From contig JAEZLZ010000068.1 in assembly GCA_023415055.1 (NCBI GenBank), forward strand, positions 1-64,000: a DNA stretch of 64,000 nt, given 5' to 3'. A program made the position numbers and the translations under genes. Below the pieces are notes generated by a model. The model saw only the letters and a list, made by a program, of their open reading frames with translations. It made no database searches and was not told the origin of the DNA. Source of the DNA: Bacillota bacterium. Lineage in GTDB: Bacteria > Bacillota > Clostridia > Lachnospirales > Lachnospiraceae. This document shows positions 9,659-18,866 of this stretch, in pieces (the first letter of the stretch is position 1; each line of letters starts with the position of its first letter).

Positions 9659-11461
9659 CTATTGTCCGTTGCCCTGCGGCATTCTTCCTGGACCAAACGA
9701 AGCGTTTGCTCCACTTGGTCTTTCCCCACGCGGTGCTCCACCGCCCGGCATCTGGAAGTCGCCTCCTGGCATCATCATCATCATATTCACTGCCTCAGAG
9801 ACTCGCTGCACATATACCTTTTCATTGCCCTTCAGACCGCTGATAATCTGAATGTAATCACCGTCTGTAATACCAGTCTCAACCGCTACTTTCTTAAAGC
9901 CTGCAGGAACACCATCGACCGCTTCAGTTACGGATGCGTCTTCCACATATACTACATTACCGCGCATCAAAGCATCGCTTGGTATTGCCAAAACCTTTTC
10001 GACTTTTTCTACAATAATTTTGCCTGTAACATTCATTCCCGGTAACAAATCTCCCACCTCTGTAATTTTTACGGTGACGGGATATTGAGTTACACCCTGA
10101 CTGGTCGAGCTTTTCAAGCTTATATTAGTTACTACTCCATGATAAGTAACATCTTCATAGGCATCGGCTACTACCTCAACCTCCTGCCCTACCTCAACCT
10201 TGCTGACATCAAGCTCATCCACGCTCATCTCAAAGCTTACTGCCGATAAGTCATAAATAGTGCATAAGGAACTGTTTATACTGTTGGATTTGATTGTATC
10301 CCCTACCAGGGCATCCTTGCTGATGATCTTACCTGAGATCGGTGCAGTGATACTATAATCGGTTCGTTTATCAATTACATCCTGCAGCTTAGTCTCAGAG
10401 TCCTCAATGGACTCCTCGGCACTCTCCACATTATCCTTGGCGTTCTCCATGGCATTCTGTGCAGAATCCACTTTATTCTTGTAGTTCTCTAATTGGTTTT
10501 CTACTGACTTATCCGTCAAGGTATAGATTACCTCACCAGCCTTGATTTTGCTACCCTCTGAAATATTCAGAGTTTCAATCTCTCCAGCAACTTCTGCCTT
10601 TATAACTGTATCCGTAAGTACACTGAAGGTACCTTCACCGCTGCTGTAGATATTACCGATGACTGCGGTTGCTGATGTAGAGGTACTCAAACCTCCAGGA
10701 TTTTTCACTTGAATAGTTACTTGGTTCACAAGGCGATTACCTCCCAGTACCTCATCAATGCTGCTAACCTTGGTTACGGTTCCAGTTAATGTCTCCTCGG
10801 TTGCATCGATTGTAATCGTGGCTTTTTTACCGATCAGTGATGAATCTGCTTCTGAAGCGGAGAAAGGAACGACTAAAAGCATAGTGCTGTTATCATAGAT
10901 CTGTGCAATCTGAGTTCCTGCCTGAACCGTATCCCCTTCCTTCACAAATACTGTCTTTACAAAGCCGCTTTCGTCGGCCTTCATCTTCGGATCTCCGTAT
11001 TTTAATAAAGCATCCTCATAATCCGCTTTGGCTTCTTCATAATCCTTCTGAGCATCGGAGTAATTATTCTGGGCTTTCGCCAGATTCTTTTCTGCTCTAT
11101 CAACTGATGTCTGTGAAGTCTCAATTTCCGAATCCAGGTTATCAGTTGCAACCTGATACAATACCTGTCCTTCCTTCACTTCATCTCCTTCTTCAAAATC
11201 AGCGGCGATTATCTCACCCTCCACTAGGGTTGTTACCTCATAGGTATTCAAAGGCTCAATTGTACCGGAGGAGGAAAGTACATTCTGGATATCTCTTGTC
11301 TCGACACTAGCTGTACTAACCACATTTTTCCCTGCTGTGTTTGCAGTAACCCGTTTTCTCAGTTGCTGCAGTCCCACATTGATACCGATGAGAATAACAG
11401 CGATAATTACAACCCATACGATAATTTTTTTCCAACTTATTTTATTGAGTATTCGCTTCAT
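9659..11461 (-). CDS. MacA/HlyD-like efflux adaptor with two lipoyl-like regions
   Basis: The 600-residue protein is anchored by one N-terminal helix (residues ~13-27) with the rest outside. A first lipoyl-type half (EGEIIAADFEEGDEVKEG, ~82-100) leads into a coiled coil (~115-150). A second lipoyl-like segment follows (DESGFVKTVFVKEGDTVQAG), then a third (KAEVAGEIETLNISEGSKIKAG), a second coiled coil and TAPISGKIISKDALVGDTI. The usual beta-barrel and membrane-proximal domains come last. This duplication makes it longer than the ~400 residues of typical MacA. The C-terminal ~45 residues are rich in Met, Gly and Pro. It would link the ABC transporter to substrates beyond the membrane. Confidence 0.9.
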   Translation of the reverse strand: MKRILNKISWKKIIVWVVIIAVILIGINVGLQQLRKRVTANTAGKNVVSTASVETRDIQNVLSSSGTIEPLNTYEVTTLVEGEIIAADFEEGDEVKEGQVLYQVATDNLDSEIETSQTSVDRAEKNLAKAQNNYSDAQKDYEEAKADYEDALLKYGDPKMKADESGFVKTVFVKEGDTVQAGTQIAQIYDNSTMLLVVPFSASEADSSLIGKKATITIDATEETLTGTVTKVSSIDEVLGGNRLVNQVTIQVKNPGGLSTSTSATAVIGNIYSSGEGTFSVLTDTVIKAEVAGEIETLNISEGSKIKAGEVIYTLTDKSVENQLENYKNKVDSAQNAMENAKDNVESAEESIEDSETKLQDVIDKRTDYSITAPISGKIISKDALVGDTIKSNSINSSLCTIYDLSAVSFEMSVDELDVSKVEVGQEVEVVADAYEDVTYHGVVTNISLKSSTSQGVTQYPVTVKITEVGDLLPGMNVTGKIIVEKVEKVLAIPSDALMRGNVVYVEDASVTEAVDGVPAGFKKVAVETGITDGDYIQIISGLKGNEKVYVQRVSEAVNMMMMMPGGDFQMPGGGAPRGERPSGANASFGPGRMPQGNGQ

Positions 11462-11480
11462 TATTTTTACCTCGCTCCAT

Positions 11481-13355
11481 TTAGTTGATGCTCTCGGCGA
11501 CGATCACACGTACTCTTCCGCCAAGTGTAATCGCTTTATCACAGTAAGCAGTTATCTTATACTTTGACAAGTCAGAAACCTTATCCAGAGTCGTTGCCAC
11601 ATACTCCTGATCTGACAGATAATATACACTGTACTTTTCTGCCATTGGGTACTTAACCGTGCCGGAGGTAATTGAGGTGGTACCGATCGCATCAACATCT
11701 ATCTTTGTCAAAGTATAGGAAGAAATAATAGCATCCTTCTCGTAGCGGAAGCCGATGGGTCCTACGGTAACACTAAAGTCCTTAAAGCTTGATTTATTTA
11801 ATGATCCTGCTGACCCATTTAAGATATATCCATAGGAGCCGGAATTACCTGCAAAGTTTAAACCAGTAAAGATGCCGTAGGAGTCCATATCTCCGGTTGC
11901 ATTATTTAAGATGAGGTTCTCTATCTCTCCACCGGCATTGGTATCATAATAAGATACCATATTGTCCATCAGTATCATGTTCGCCAGCCGAATCGGATAT
12001 ACTTTAATGTAATTACCTTTATAATAATCCAAAATTTTAACATTTGCAGCCAATCTCATACCTCCGATGTAGGTTCCTGTACTATCAAAGGCGGCGTCGT
12101 TAAAGGTTATGGAAGAGGCATCCACTTCACTTACGGTAACCTTCCCATCCTCATAGGCTACTCTTACAACATCTCCGATGTAGAATGACAGAGATCCGCT
12201 CTTATAGTCCTGAGAGTAGGTATTACCGGCCGCATCAATAAATTCTACATAGTCGGTATTGACAAAGCTACCGTCAGTGGCTTCTACCCGATGATTGCCC
12301 GTGGCAGTTATGATACCGGTAATCGTCGTATTATACTCGTCTTGCGTGAGTACTCCGGCAATGGAATTATTCTTACCAAGTAATAAGGTAACGATATCAC
12401 CCTTTGATACCGATCCGACGGAGGAGAATTCCTGTGCCGCTTCTCTGGTTTCAAAGCTGTAGGTAGTACCTGCCACCTTAACCGAGGTAGGATTTAAAAG
12501 GTCCGGACTGACTGCGCTGAGAACACCGGTCACTTTGGAATCATATGCCCATACGGTCTCTGAGCTTTCAGAATAATAAAACACATCATACTTATTGATA
12601 TCATAATAACTGCATTTCTTATCATTTTTATAAACGGTAGCTCCTGTAATTGAGAAAGGCAGAATGTTAGTCCAATTATTCTGTGCAATTACCGGTCCTT
12701 CGGTTCCGGTATTCACTATGGACAGATAATCCAGCTCACCGTTTTCATCCAATGTATAGCCCAATGTCTGTGCATACACTTTACCATCCTTTGTTGTGGT
12801 ATTCAGCACATTATAAAATAAATTAACACAATTGGAATAACTGAGATTAGAATATTTATAAGATACTGTAACATTCTTATTCAGTTTCTTTGAGTTGTAC
12901 AAGGCCATCTTATTTGATGTAATGTTTCCCGCAAAATCACTGTCGGTATAGCCTAACAGCTTCAATACACCGCTGACTGCTTCGATTAAGGTTACTCCCT
13001 TATCTGGCTTAAAGCTTCCATCAAGATAGCCATACATCCAGCCGTTCGTTACTGCCGTCTTAATATAGCCTGCAGCCCAGTGTTTCTTCGAAACATCACT
13101 AAATAGCGAAACATTACTGGAAGCAGCAACCGAATCCTTTAACGATGACATATTCACTAGCAGCTGCGCATATTGGCTTCTAGTAATCTTAACCGTATTC
13201 GGACTGATCTCTCCTTTGTCTGTATTCATAATGTCAAGCGCACTGATTGCCTTCTGCGCTTTTGTGGCGGCAAAAGCCTGCTTTGCTCCCGGTTCCGTCA
13301 TCCATACAGGCAGCAGCAATATTGTAACCAAAATAAAAGCTATTACTTTTCTCAT
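11481..13355 (-). CDS. Secreted S-layer homology (SLH) domain protein
   Basis: The 624-residue protein begins with a signal peptide (positive start, hydrophobic core, probable cleavage after AFA near residue 29). The first ~210 residues carry SLH-type modules. One is clear (FSDVSKKHWAAGYIKTAV followed by GYLDGSFKPDKGVTLIEA, ~85-135), with weaker flanking copies. SLH modules bind pyruvylated secondary cell-wall polymers. The remaining ~400 residues are beta-rich, with repeated short units around VTGVL, ITGIIT and DVVRVAYEDGKVT. No catalytic motif is visible. The gene ends 19 nt before the MacA-like adaptor gene, so it probably belongs to the same transcription unit. RBS: GGAGAGG. Confidence 0.87.
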   Translation of the reverse strand: MRKVIAFILVTILLLPVWMTEPGAKQAFAATKAQKAISALDIMNTDKGEISPNTVKITRSQYAQLLVNMSSLKDSVAASSNVSLFSDVSKKHWAAGYIKTAVTNGWMYGYLDGSFKPDKGVTLIEAVSGVLKLLGYTDSDFAGNITSNKMALYNSKKLNKNVTVSYKYSNLSYSNCVNLFYNVLNTTTKDGKVYAQTLGYTLDENGELDYLSIVNTGTEGPVIAQNNWTNILPFSITGATVYKNDKKCSYYDINKYDVFYYSESSETVWAYDSKVTGVLSAVSPDLLNPTSVKVAGTTYSFETREAAQEFSSVGSVSKGDIVTLLLGKNNSIAGVLTQDEYNTTITGIITATGNHRVEATDGSFVNTDYVEFIDAAGNTYSQDYKSGSLSFYIGDVVRVAYEDGKVTVSEVDASSITFNDAAFDSTGTYIGGMRLAANVKILDYYKGNYIKVYPIRLANMILMDNMVSYYDTNAGGEIENLILNNATGDMDSYGIFTGLNFAGNSGSYGYILNGSAGSLNKSSFKDFSVTVGPIGFRYEKDAIISSYTLTKIDVDAIGTTSITSGTVKYPMAEKYSVYYLSDQEYVATTLDKVSDLSKYKITAYCDKAITLGGRVRVIVAESIN

Positions 13356-13557
13356 ATTTCCTCTCCTTTAATAATGGTATAAATGTATGTACCTACCAGA
13401 TTATTCTAAATTAAAATAATGAACATTCTGTGTTCCTTTTGTGAGAAATTTCACAGTTTTATAAAATAATTATAAATTATGGATAATAAATTATCTACAA
13501 CTTTCATAAAAAGCCTAAAAAAGTAAATAACTACCTTACTGTAAGGAATATATAACA

Positions 13558-13600
13558 AAGGATCATATCCTTTCCTATTGCATTGAAGAATATGACCCTT
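13558..13600 (-). terminator. Possible weak terminator after the 391-residue secreted protein gene
   Basis: An imperfect hairpin (AAGGATCATATC against GAATATGACCCTT, with G-U pairs) lies 14-56 nt past the stop. Only a weak T-rich tract follows on the minus strand, so it may be partial. A smaller hairpin (CCTTA, CTG, TAAGG) lies at about 13533-13545. The region 13356-13613 has no supported gene. Confidence 0.4.
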
Positions 13601-13613
13601 AAATAGAATACGA

Positions 13614-14789
13614 TTAGTAGCTGACTGTGAAGCTGTTTGTTGCGGAAGGGAGAACGGCACTAAGCTTCTTGGCTATATTCTCATCTGTTCCCTTTCTGCG
13701 TACATAAACCGTACTGCCATCAGGAGCAGCTATTGTTGAAATATTCAATATCTTAGAAGAGTTGACCGACTTCCAGACTACACTTCTGGAGTTATAATCA
13801 TTCTCAGCTTTTACGATGGTATATTCAAAGACATTTTTCTCTGAGGCCTTATTGAACTGCAGTACCAACTTGGAATTAATGTAATAATAGGTTACGTCGT
13901 TTATGCTTCCTCCGATCGTCGGTGCTGCTGACTGACCGGGTATGACAAGCTTCTGAACCTTAGAATTCGATGCGGAGGAGGTAGCTGCTTTACGAAGCTG
14001 CAAAGTTACTGTTTTCCCTCCATTTTCATATAGCGCCTTCGGTGCAATATCTTCGATTGACATTACTCCGTCACACTCCATCCAGAGGTCATTTTCCGCA
14101 TCATAATACTCGATCGAAGAGGTTGTGGATAATGTGAGCTTTGAAGTATTGATCTTCACTGACGGAGCTGCACCTCTCGCAGGAATGGTAATAGTTATCT
14201 CTGCACTTGGGCGTATGCCGGTATTCCCAGCGCCTGTTCCAATCACCTGCGGTGTACGAAAAAGTATTTTAGCACCTTTGATTCTTAAGGACTCCATGGT
14301 TGCTAAAAAACTCTTATAGCTGGATGAATTTTCATTAAAACTAACGGTATTCCAATTATAATCGGTAATCTTTCTCCACTGGAAATAGTCGGCTTCTTCC
14401 ACTTCGCTGAAGGTAAATTCACCCTCTGCTTTATCATATTCCACTCCGATAGAGGAATTCTGCATCGGCAGTGTAATCGATTTTACTGTCTTCACCGAAT
14501 CTCCCTTAAAATACAAGGTCATATCAGTACTTAGTGACACCCAGGAAATATCCATCATGTAGGATTTGGTCGTAGCATCAAAGCCACCCTCCAGCTCGGA
14601 CCAAGTACTATTATCAGTCGAATAATATACAATACCGTTGTTATTATTATAAATCTGCAAAGTCAAATTCTCATAATCAATCGTTCCAAAACTAATCGCA
14701 GAGGCTTCTGCCGCATATGCCCGTCCCATCGGTAGGCAGCTTAACAGTAAGGTAACAATGATACAGATTATTAAAGTTTTTGTTTTCAT
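13614..14789 (-). CDS. Secreted beta-rich protein, paralogue of the next gene
   Basis: The protein has 391 residues from the ATG at 14789, which is preceded by AGGAGG; an upstream in-frame start at 14843 overlaps the neighbouring gene. A signal peptide ends near AYA-AEA (~residue 27). I do not recognise the family. The body is a chain of beta-rich units. Landmarks shared in order with the upstream gene are a YMMDISW segment, FQWRK, GTGAGNTGIRPSAEITITIP, APSVKIN, KAATSSASNSKVQKLVIPGQ and FEYTIVK. It aligns with the first half of the neighbour over nearly its full length, so the pair arose by tandem duplication. A surface or matrix role is inferred from secretion and from the nearby SLH protein. 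Confidence 0.75.
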   Translation of the reverse strand: MKTKTLIICIIVTLLLSCLPMGRAYAAEASAISFGTIDYENLTLQIYNNNNGIVYYSTDNSTWSELEGGFDATTKSYMMDISWVSLSTDMTLYFKGDSVKTVKSITLPMQNSSIGVEYDKAEGEFTFSEVEEADYFQWRKITDYNWNTVSFNENSSSYKSFLATMESLRIKGAKILFRTPQVIGTGAGNTGIRPSAEITITIPARGAAPSVKINTSKLTLSTTSSIEYYDAENDLWMECDGVMSIEDIAPKALYENGGKTVTLQLRKAATSSASNSKVQKLVIPGQSAAPTIGGSINDVTYYYINSKLVLQFNKASEKNVFEYTIVKAENDYNSRSVVWKSVNSSKILNISTIAAPDGSTVYVRRKGTDENIAKKLSAVLPSATNSFTVSY

Positions 14790-14812
14790 CTTGCGTCCTC
14801 CTATACTGTATC

Positions 14813-17164
14813 CTAGTTTGCATTCAGGATGGTCAATTTGCAACCAGTCCTGATTGCATAACCATTACTCAGGGTGATGACCACGTTGTTCGTGGTAGTG
14901 GAAGCCGTGGAAAGCTTATTAATCTTAGCATTGGATAGATATATGGTTGCTTTACCTCCAGAGATCTTCGCAGAACCAAAGATGGATGTGCCACCCCAGG
15001 TCACATCGGAGACACTGACACTATAACTGCTACTGAACAGATTTAATTCCAGCGTATATGTAATTACTTCCTCTGTGACGGTTGTAGTGCTGTTATCCGA
15101 GTTCGTTACCGTAGAAGTCTTCGTCTCCTTTAGACTACCCTCCGTAATCGACCAGGCGATCGGAATATCCTTCAGCGTTGCCGTATTGATCAGAGTGACT
15201 GTAACCTCTTCATCTAGTACCTCATTATTATTCAGATAGATTTCCAGCGGAACTGCTTCCCCTGTTGTATCAATCAGATTAGAGTTCTCAAAGCTTGCTA
15301 CATTCACCGTAACGGTTGCAGTTGCTATGGTATCTTCCTCATCGTTTACATAAGAACCATACTCTACCGTATAATCGGTACCGGAGGTTAAGGTATAGCC
15401 ATCATATTTCAGCATATTGATTACCGTCTTGATCTGCGTGTATTTGCCAACCTCTGTTGTATCGATTACATTCAAAGTGCCTAGATCCAAACGGAATTTA
15501 AAGCTAGCTGCATCGTTTGAATCTACGGATTGATATACTCGCTTAAAATTATTTGTGAAACCGGTATCCGAAGGATTATGTATTGTAGTCTTCGGATAGA
15601 GATATAATCTTACCCCAGCGCTTGATGTACTTGTTATGACATCAGAATTTGCTAAAGTAATTTTTGCGTACAATATCTCTTCTGTGACCGAATCAATACT
15701 CTCTGTCGAAGTTATTTTCGTTGTAATAATATATTTATCTGCAGTACCCGTGCTGTTCGGATTCTTAGCCACCGTACTCTTGCTGCTTACGCTGCCTCTG
15801 ACAATACCGTAGGTATCCACCAGACTGATGGAAGAAACCGTTGTCGAGGTGGAGCTGTATATTGAAAAGGCAAGATGGCTTGAAGCTTTATTTGTTTTGC
15901 ATACTCCGGCGGTGGTTATTAATGTCGTCAGAGTGGTCGGTACTGGTGCTCCCGGATATGCCACCCCACTTGTACCGGTGATATCTGTCACTGCACTAGC
16001 CAGAGTAAAATCTGAACTGCCCGTGGATCCAACCGACTTCTTGCGGATATAAATATGACTTCCTTGCATTACATCCTTACTATCTAAGGTTACTGCACTA
16101 CTCGAGGTGATTGCTGTCCAACCCGCATTCTGATCATTCAGTTCTCCTCCTTCACTTACAATCGTATATTCAAAGGGAACGTTATTGCTGGCTGCCTTCA
16201 CCTGCAAGGATAATGTGCTTGAACTGGTATAGACAAGAGAGATGCCGTAGGTATCCGTACTCGGAGGTCCCTCCTGAACCGGTACTGTTACGGAGGAGGT
16301 TTTCGATTCTAATGCAGAGCTCGTTGCATTTGTTCTGAATTGGAAAGTAATAGCCGACTGAGTAACGCTGCTTGCCACATATAAAACGCTCGGTGCAACA
16401 TTTTTTAATAACAGTTCTGAATTCCTGCTTATATAAATCCAATCCGTAGCAGTTCCATCGTTATGAAGGGTTCGATAAGCCATCCCTTTTTTTACTGCTA
16501 TACTGAATTTGGAACCGTTGATAGAAACAGAAGGAGCTGATGCCTTCTTGGGTATCGTAACCGTAACCTCTTTACTCGGGCGAAAACCAACACTTGCAGT
16601 TCCGGTTCCGTTCATCGGTGCCAGACGGAAATAAACGGTAGCACCATTCGTATACATCAGGCTCATCTGGGTAGCAATCGTCTCAGTATTTACCGATTTC
16701 CAGAGGGTGCTTCCTTTCTTTCTCCATTCGATACTCCGGCTTCCTGCATTTTTAAAGGTCATGCTACCCTTAACTTTATTAAAAGTTACCCCAAAATTCG
16801 TAGCCTGCTTCGGAATGGTAACCGAAACTACTGTATTTGAAGAAGTCCCTTTGAGATTAAGAACATAATTCTTAGTAACAGGGATCCAGGAGATATCCAT
16901 CACCATAGTTCTACTGCTGCTCACCACTCCGGGTACCTCATCCCAATTTTTCTTCGAGGTGTCGGAGAAGTAAGCTGTTGTATCACCATCCCCCAGTAAA
17001 AGCGTGATTGTACTGTTCTGATAATTGATCTCCTTGACTGAGATGGTTGTTGCAGCTTCTGCTTTTTGGGGAGATAAAGAAATCAAGATCAACATTATCA
17101 AAAGAGCTATAGTTAACCCAAAAATCCTGCACAAAACTTCCGTTTCCTTCTTATGTACGCGCAT
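14813..17164 (-). CDS. Large secreted beta-rich protein, paralogue of the previous gene
   Basis: The 783-residue protein has a signal peptide (hydrophobic core TIALLIMLILISL, cleavage near AEA). RBS AAAGGAAG precedes the ATG. The first ~400 residues repeat the landmarks of the downstream paralogue: MVMDISW, IEWRKKG, GTGTASVGFRPSKEVTVTIP, APSVSIN, NATSSALESKTSSVTVPVQ and FEYTIVSEG. The remaining ~380 residues are specific to this protein: Ser/Thr-rich beta strands with VTEEILYAKITLANSDVI, an adhesin-like region and no visible catalytic motif. There are no cysteines in the mature part apart from one or two. The 23-nt gap to the next gene implies cotranscription. It is the first gene of the export/surface cluster. 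Confidence 0.75.
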   Translation of the reverse strand: MRVHKKETEVLCRIFGLTIALLIMLILISLSPQKAEAATTISVKEINYQNSTITLLLGDGDTTAYFSDTSKKNWDEVPGVVSSSRTMVMDISWIPVTKNYVLNLKGTSSNTVVSVTIPKQATNFGVTFNKVKGSMTFKNAGSRSIEWRKKGSTLWKSVNTETIATQMSLMYTNGATVYFRLAPMNGTGTASVGFRPSKEVTVTIPKKASAPSVSINGSKFSIAVKKGMAYRTLHNDGTATDWIYISRNSELLLKNVAPSVLYVASSVTQSAITFQFRTNATSSALESKTSSVTVPVQEGPPSTDTYGISLVYTSSSTLSLQVKAASNNVPFEYTIVSEGGELNDQNAGWTAITSSSAVTLDSKDVMQGSHIYIRKKSVGSTGSSDFTLASAVTDITGTSGVAYPGAPVPTTLTTLITTAGVCKTNKASSHLAFSIYSSTSTTVSSISLVDTYGIVRGSVSSKSTVAKNPNSTGTADKYIITTKITSTESIDSVTEEILYAKITLANSDVITSTSSAGVRLYLYPKTTIHNPSDTGFTNNFKRVYQSVDSNDAASFKFRLDLGTLNVIDTTEVGKYTQIKTVINMLKYDGYTLTSGTDYTVEYGSYVNDEEDTIATATVTVNVASFENSNLIDTTGEAVPLEIYLNNNEVLDEEVTVTLINTATLKDIPIAWSITEGSLKETKTSTVTNSDNSTTTVTEEVITYTLELNLFSSSYSVSVSDVTWGGTSIFGSAKISGGKATIYLSNAKINKLSTASTTTNNVVITLSNGYAIRTGCKLTILNAN

Positions 17165-17393
17165 ATTTCTTCCTTTAACCTTTCTCTGTTAACAAGCTTC
17201 CTGATTGTATAAGCTGTTAATTATGTATTCATTTCCTTGCCTTCCTATTGTAATACATTCTTTTACAAAAGAAAAGGACATCATAAATGATATCGGCGTG
17301 TTTCCTCTATCACATGATATCCTTTATTAATCTTTATAAATTCTTAAGATTATTCGATTATAAAACAGCGCTAGACATTCCTTGAGAAAATGG

Positions 17394-18836
17394 TTAGTTG
17401 ATGATTGTACCGTTCGTGATGATCGGTGCCTGTTCCTCAAAACCTACATTCAGCCTTTGCTCCAGCATAAGCTTTTCCTCTCCGAATTCAAAGCGAAGGC
17501 TGATGGCAAAGGGCATCTCTGTCAAGCGTCCTTGAATCAATAAGACCTCATCCTTCTCCCAGCTGCCGGTAAAGACAATTGGTTCTGCTTTGCCTTCAAA
17601 CTGGAAGGTTCCAGGCTGCCATTTGCCGATTCCAACAGGATATTTAAGCACCTCACCCCCAGCCTTAACCGACAATATAAATTGGTCAATGGTGAACTGG
17701 AAGGACACCTCACTGATATCAAACGGATTTGTTTCCATCTGATAATGTCTTCCATCCAAAATCTTTTCCCATGGTGAATGCTCACTGCCCTGCGGCAGTA
17801 AAAGCTTAAGGGATGCCAGCTTATTCTTCAATTCTTCATATTCCAAACTTTCCTCAAGCGTTCCTTCAAAGAAGCCGGGCAGGAGTTTATCCCATACAAT
17901 CTCAAGCGGCTTTTGCAAGTCTTTCATGCCGCCGGTAATAGCCAAAACCGCATCATACTCCGGCATCACAACACAGTACTGACCGAAGGCTCCGTCTCCG
18001 CGATAAGCATTGTGCCTGCATCTCCAGAACTGATAACCATATCCTTGTCCCCAGTCACCGTTACCATTGACTGAATTATCACTTTGAACACCGGTTGCAG
18101 CTGCGATCCAATCCGGAGAAAGCAGAGTATGTTCATCCAGTTTCCCTTGTTTCAGGTAGAACTGGCCAAGTTTTGCGATATCCTCCGTTTTCACTCTGAG
18201 TCCGAAGCCACCGGTATTATACCCCCTCGGGCATTCATCCCAGCTAGCTCCGGTGATTCCCAAGGGTGCAAACAATCTTGGGGTTAGATAATCAATCAGC
18301 TTGCTTCCGGTAAGCTTCTGGAGAATGACGGAAAGCATATAAGTAGCTCCCGTATTATACAGGAAGTGTGAGCCGGGCTCTTTTTCCACAGGCACCTGGA
18401 AAAAGCCCGCTACCCAGTTACCATCCTCTCTTGTTGTCATAGTATCGGTAGTATCTATAACATGTCCCGTATTCATCGATAAAAGATGTTTAATCTTCAT
18501 CTTTTTAAGAAGTTCTCCCGGTTGCGGGCATTCCTCCTTGAAATATGAGACAACACTGTCCTCTACTGTGAGTAGACCCTCCTGAACCGCAAAGCCTATT
18601 GCAGTGGAGGTAAAGCTCTTGCTTAAAGAAAACAGAACATGGGGCGATTTGCTTAAATAAGGCTCCCACCAGCCTTCCGCGATAACATAACCATGCCTTA
18701 AGAGCATAAAACTGTGGAAATCCTGATTCATATCCGCTGTTCGTATCTTCTCTGCTTCCTCAATAAATTCCATAATTGCCTTAGAACTAACCCCTTGTAA
18801 TTCCGGTATGCTTCGTTGAAGCTCCATCATACTCAT
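17394..18836 (-). CDS. Beta-lactamase-family serine hydrolase
   Basis: The 480-residue cytoplasmic-looking protein has no signal peptide. The class C beta-lactamase/esterase fold is shown by the SxxK motif in FSLSKSFTSTAIGF (~residues 70-83), the tyrosine motif region LYNTGATYMLSVILQKLTG (~160) and a GDWGQGYGYQFWRC block near 285. A ~130-residue C-terminal extension carries a beta-barrel-like domain. Relatives are esterases or D-Ala-D-Ala-type peptidases; the substrate cannot be told. A GGGGG ribosome binding site precedes the ATG. It follows the frameshifted REC/GGDEF gene by 30 nt. The gap 17165-17393 holds an imperfect hairpin (AAAGGACATCAT with ATGATATCCTTT) that may terminate it. Confidence 0.9.
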   Translation of the reverse strand: MSMMELQRSIPELQGVSSKAIMEFIEEAEKIRTADMNQDFHSFMLLRHGYVIAEGWWEPYLSKSPHVLFSLSKSFTSTAIGFAVQEGLLTVEDSVVSYFKEECPQPGELLKKMKIKHLLSMNTGHVIDTTDTMTTREDGNWVAGFFQVPVEKEPGSHFLYNTGATYMLSVILQKLTGSKLIDYLTPRLFAPLGITGASWDECPRGYNTGGFGLRVKTEDIAKLGQFYLKQGKLDEHTLLSPDWIAAATGVQSDNSVNGNGDWGQGYGYQFWRCRHNAYRGDGAFGQYCVVMPEYDAVLAITGGMKDLQKPLEIVWDKLLPGFFEGTLEESLEYEELKNKLASLKLLLPQGSEHSPWEKILDGRHYQMETNPFDISEVSFQFTIDQFILSVKAGGEVLKYPVGIGKWQPGTFQFEGKAEPIVFTGSWEKDEVLLIQGRLTEMPFAISLRFEFGEEKLMLEQRLNVGFEEQAPIITNGTIIN

Positions 18837-18866
18837 ACCATTTCCCCCTTTGATTATAATAATTTT

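Noticed and set aside
13451..13660. Minus-strand 69-residue frame overlapping the end of the secreted-protein gene
   Set aside because: It has no binding site, odd composition, and covers the probable terminator.
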